Below are positions 61,387 through 64,000 of a stretch of DNA of 64,000 nucleotides, one piece after another. The translations under genes were made by a program, and so were the position numbers. The DNA lies in NCBI GenBank assembly GCA_003021785.1, contig PXQU01000016.1:460407-524406 (forward strand), written 5' to 3'. The notes below the pieces were generated by a model. It searched no databases. It saw only the letters and a list, made by a program, of their open reading frames with translations, and was not told the DNA's origin. Position 1 is the first letter of the stretch; every line of letters begins with the position of its first letter. The stretch is from Halobacteriales archaeon QH_7_65_31 (lineage in GTDB: Archaea > Halobacteriota > Halobacteria > Halobacteriales > Haloarculaceae).

Positions 61387-62066
61387 CACGGCTCGCCGCT
61401 CGCGAGGTCGATGTCGGCGTCCCCCTGCTCGGACGGACAGATGTCCGCGAGCAGACAGCTCTCGCAGTCCGGACTCCGAGCCGTGCACGTGTCGCGACCG
61501 AACTCGATGAACAGATGCGTACACTCCTTCCAGTGGAATTCGGGAATCAGCTCCATCAGTTCCTGTTCGATCTTCTCGGGCGATGTCTCTTCTGTCAGGC
61601 CGAGCCGGCGCGAGATTCGCTGGACGTGGGTATCGACGACGACCCCCTCCGTGAGGTCGTGGCCGTGCTGGAGGACGACGTTCGCTGTCTTCCGGCCCAC
61701 GCCCGGCAGATCGGTGAGTGCCGACATGGTGTCGGGGACCTCGCCGTCGTGCGTTTCAGTCAGTTGTTCGCCGATACCCTGCAGATAGCCGCCCTTGCTG
61801 TTGTGGAACGTGATTCCGTAGATATCCTCTGCCAGCTGCTCCTCGCTCGCCGCGGCGAACGCTTCTGCCGACGGATACTTCTCGAACAGCTCTCCAGTTA
61901 CCTCGTTGACGCGCTCGTCGGTACACTGTGCCGAGAGCACGACCGCGACGAGCAGTTCGAGTCGCGAGTCGAAGTTCAGCGAGATATCCGGCTCCGGATA
62001 CTCCGCGTAGAGCCGGTTGACGACCTCCTCGGCCTGTGCGGCGCGCGTGTCGAGTGCGGTTCCCAT
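61383..62066 (-). CDS. nth: Endonuclease III (DNA glycosylase/AP lyase)
   Basis: 227 residues. HhH motif LPGVGRKTANVV with the catalytic Lys, the Asp in VVDTHVQR and the [4Fe-4S] cluster CTARSPDCESCLLADIC (C-x6-C-x2-C-x5-C). Removes oxidised pyrimidines. Confidence 0.96.
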   Translation of the reverse strand: MGTALDTRAAQAEEVVNRLYAEYPEPDISLNFDSRLELLVAVVLSAQCTDERVNEVTGELFEKYPSAEAFAAASEEQLAEDIYGITFHNSKGGYLQGIGEQLTETHDGEVPDTMSALTDLPGVGRKTANVVLQHGHDLTEGVVVDTHVQRISRRLGLTEETSPEKIEQELMELIPEFHWKECTHLFIEFGRDTCTARSPDCESCLLADICPSEQGDADIDLASGEPW

Positions 62067-62088
62067 ACCCTCGTGATGGGCGTACCGG

Positions 62089-62094
62089 TATAAG
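62089..62094 (-). promoter_or_regulatory. TATA box of the nth-Nudix unit
   Basis: Minus-strand CTTATA is centred about 25 nt before ATG 62066. Confidence 0.55.
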
Positions 62095-62105
62095 ATCCGT
62101 CGGTC

Positions 62106-63198
62106 TCAGAGACCGAGCTCGCGCCCGATGACGAGATGCTGAATCTCACTGGTCCCCTCGCCGATCTCCATCAGCTTGGCGTCGCGGTAGAACCGCTGTG
62201 GGGCGAAGTCGGTCGTGTAGCCGTAGCCGCCGTGAACCTGCACGGCGTCCTCTGCGACCTCGCGTGCGGCCTCGGAGGCGTCGAGCTTCGCGAGCGCCGA
62301 CATCCGGGTCACGTCTCCGCCCTCGTCGTACATTGTCGCGGCCTTCTGCGTGAGCAGGCGCGCGCGCTCGATCTTCCGATCCATGTCCACGACCATATCG
62401 CGGACGGCGTCGAACTTCGAGATGGGCGAGCCGAACTGCTCGCGGTCGGTCGAGTAGTCGCGAGCCGCCTCGAACGCCCCCTGTGCCAGCCCGGTCGAGA
62501 GCGCGGCGATGGAGATGCGACCGCCGTCGAGCGTCGCCTTCGTCTGGTCCCAGCCGTCGCCCTCCTCGCCGAGGAGTCGGTCCTCGGGGACACGGACGTT
62601 ATCGAGCTTGATCTCGCAGGTGGGCGAGGCGTTCAGTCCCATCTTGTCCCACACCTCGACGACCTCGAACCCGTCCTGTTCGGGATCGACGATGAACGTC
62701 GAGATACCGCCGTAGCCGGCCTCGGCGTCCGTGACTGCCTTCACGAGCACGGAGTTGGCGACGTTCGCGTTCGTGATGAACTGCTTCGTCCCGTTGATGA
62801 CGTACTCGTCACCGTCCTTCTCGGCGACGGTGTCCATATCGCTCGCGTCCGACCCCGAGGAGGGTTCGGTGAGCGCCCACGCGCCCATCTCCTCACCGCG
62901 GGCCAGCGGTCGGGCCCACTCCTCTTTCTGTGCCTCCGTTCCGAACTTCACGATCGGCATCAGTCCGAGCGAGGTGTGCGCGACGTAGGAAAGCCCGATC
63001 GCGCCGGAGACGCGGCCCAGCTCCTCGGCGACGGCGGCGTACATCAGATAGTCGCCGCCGGCCCCGCCACACGCCTCCGGAGCGGGGACGCCCATCAGCG
63101 ATCTCCGTCTCGCAGAAATCCCGGACGGTGTCCCGGATCATCCGGTGTTCGCTCGGCAGGTCGAACTCCATGCTCGGGCGCTCGATTGTGCCTGACAT
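62106..63198 (-). pseudogene. Acyl-CoA dehydrogenase with frameshift
   Basis: The first frame reads MEFDLPSEHRMIRDTVRDFC to CETEIA; the rest begins MGVPAPEACGGAGGDYL at 63095 in another frame. About 24 residues expected between them are missing, so a deletion not a multiple of three is likely near 63098-63110. The remaining 329 residues have intact FAD/substrate motifs (WALTEPSSGSDASD, ALDGGRISIAALS) and the C-terminal EGTSEIQHLVIGREL. The short form could still be translated but lacks the N-terminal helices. Confidence 0.85.
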
Positions 63199-63297
63199 GG
63201 CCGTCCGTACAACCCCCGCCGAGTAAACGGTTCGGGAAGCTCGCCGCCGCGAGGAGACTCCGAACTCGTTAAGATACCCGAAACCGGACGGCGAGAT

Positions 63298-63414
63298 ATG
63301 CTCTCACTGCTGCAGGAGACAGTCAACACCGGCGTCATCGACGTGGCCGGCTGGATCGTCGCACTGGGCGGGCTGGCGCTCGTCGGCGGCTGGTACTACC
63401 GGCTCGTCAGCTGA
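63298..63414 (+). CDS. 38-residue single-helix membrane peptide
   Basis: Starts MLSLLQETVNTGVIDVAGW and ends RLVS. One helix (AGWIVALGGLALVGGWYY). Overlaps the convergent cinA-like gene by 8 bases. It is a haloarchaeal-looking small protein; conservation could not be checked. Confidence 0.6.
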   Translation: MLSLLQETVNTGVIDVAGWIVALGGLALVGGWYYRLVS

Positions 63415-64000
63415 CGACGGCGTTCGCTTCGAGCCACGCGACCGCCTCCCGAACGACGGTCTCGTCCTCGTGTTCGAGCTTCACTCGAACGGACTCTCCC
63501 GGATACGAGCCGACCTTCACGCCGAACTGCTCCCGAAGCCGGGCGAACCGCTCGATGAGCGCGCTCTCCGGCTCGTCGACGGTGACGTGTTCGACGTGAC
63601 GAACCGTGCCAGCAAAGCGATCCGCGACCGTCTGGAACATCGCCTTCATCTCGCCGGGAACCCCCGGTAACACGTAGACGTTCTCGACGACACAGCCCGG
63701 CGCGACGCCGGTCTCGTTGTGAAGCGGCTCGCTCTCGGCCGGGAGATCCGCCGTCCCGGTTGCAAGGTCGCCGCGGCTGTATCCGTCGGTCTCCAGCCAG
63801 TCGAGCGCCCGCTCGTCGGTGCGTAGCTCGCGATCGAACGCGGCCGCGACCCCGGCTATCGTCACGTCGTCGTGTGTTGGCCCGAGTCCGCCGGTGACGA
63901 CGACGGCGTCGTAGCGGTCGCTGTACTCGGTGACGAGGGCAGCGATGGTCTCCGTGCGGTCGGGGATCGTCGTGATTCGCTCGACAGTGACGCCGCGGGC
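63407..64000 (-). CDS. CinA/MoCF-domain protein (partial, N-terminus outside the window)
   Basis: 198 residues visible. VVVTGGLGPTHDDVTIAGVA is the MoCF-biosynthesis (MogA/CinA-type) motif and ENVYVLPGVPGEMKAMF the second. It matches CinA N-terminal domain proteins (competence/damage-inducible, nicotinamide mononucleotide-related). The start lies beyond 64000. Confidence 0.85.
   Translation of the reverse strand, partial: ARGVTVERITTIPDRTETIAALVTEYSDRYDAVVVTGGLGPTHDDVTIAGVAAAFDRELRTDERALDWLETDGYSRGDLATGTADLPAESEPLHNETGVAPGCVVENVYVLPGVPGEMKAMFQTVADRFAGTVRHVEHVTVDEPESALIERFARLREQFGVKVGSYPGESVRVKLEHEDETVVREAVAWLEANAVVS

Noticed and set aside
1-64000. tRNA, rRNA, prophage, toxin-antitoxin or restriction systems
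   Set aside because: No supporting sequence features were seen; nearly all bases are assigned to genes.

Overview
The window is a gene-dense, high-GC stretch of chromosome from a halophilic archaeon of the class Halobacteria. The evidence is the archaeal information-processing set (LSm, L37e, SBDS, RNase P components 2 and 3, proteasome alpha, TFS, XPB-like helicase, Mre11/Rad50), the strongly acidic protein composition, halocyanin copper proteins with Tat signals, a mevalonate-pathway HMG-CoA synthase, many leaderless start sites about 25-30 nt after a TATA-like box, and many GTG starts. I cannot assign a genus. No rRNA, tRNA, CRISPR array or prophage was seen, and no gene-free stretch exceeds about 300 bases.

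Layout. 1-3169: rad50 (cut by the window edge) and mre11. 3246-6753: Nudix hydrolase, HD phosphohydrolase, biotin ligase, a small membrane protein, and the lsm-rpl37e pair. 6905-13076: orphan histidine kinase, M42 peptidase, esterase, HxlR regulator, methyltransferase, DUF2342-type zincin. 13089-19567: thioredoxin-domain protein, purD, XPB-like helicase, acyltransferase. 19564-27446: mscS-dacZ (c-di-AMP), rnp3-moaC, hflX, a lipoprotein, small membrane proteins, and the sdo1/psmA/pop5 block. 27544-32332: beta-RFAP synthase-like protein, a broken IS1341-type TnpB locus with two matching hairpins, an HTR-like ATPase and zinc-ribbon proteins ending in TFS. 32329-42865: HMG-CoA synthase, two surface or pilin-like genes (one visibly AT-rich), FAD oxidoreductases, purine phosphoribosyltransferase. 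42958-49034: a complete seven-gene Mrp-type Na+/H+ antiporter operon in which neighbouring genes overlap by a few bases. 49036-53952: coaBC, an SRPBCC protein, a membrane-anchored halocyanin, M42 and M28 peptidases. 54011-60935: a quinol-oxidising bc-type complex cluster (split cytochrome b, Rieske, halocyanin, several small membrane partners). 60907-64000: Nudix, endonuclease III, a frameshifted acyl-CoA dehydrogenase, a 38-residue membrane peptide and the C-terminal part of a CinA/MoCF-domain protein.

How they work together. The Mrp antiporter and the bc/halocyanin cluster are the bioenergetic core: quinol oxidation builds the ion gradient and Mrp couples H+ to Na+. DacZ plus MscS is a likely osmotic signalling pair. 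Three genes carry reading-frame lesions (tnpB, a small zinc-ribbon gene, an acyl-CoA dehydrogenase); two of these look like short internal deletions. This means either real decay or errors in the sequence.

Nothing here is clearly a new defence or mobile system. The best candidates for undescribed biology are the paired TnpB-type hairpins, the degenerate-ATPase/zinc-ribbon/TFS block, the accessory membrane proteins of the bc cluster, and an NAD-kinase-like protein that has lost its GGDG motif.
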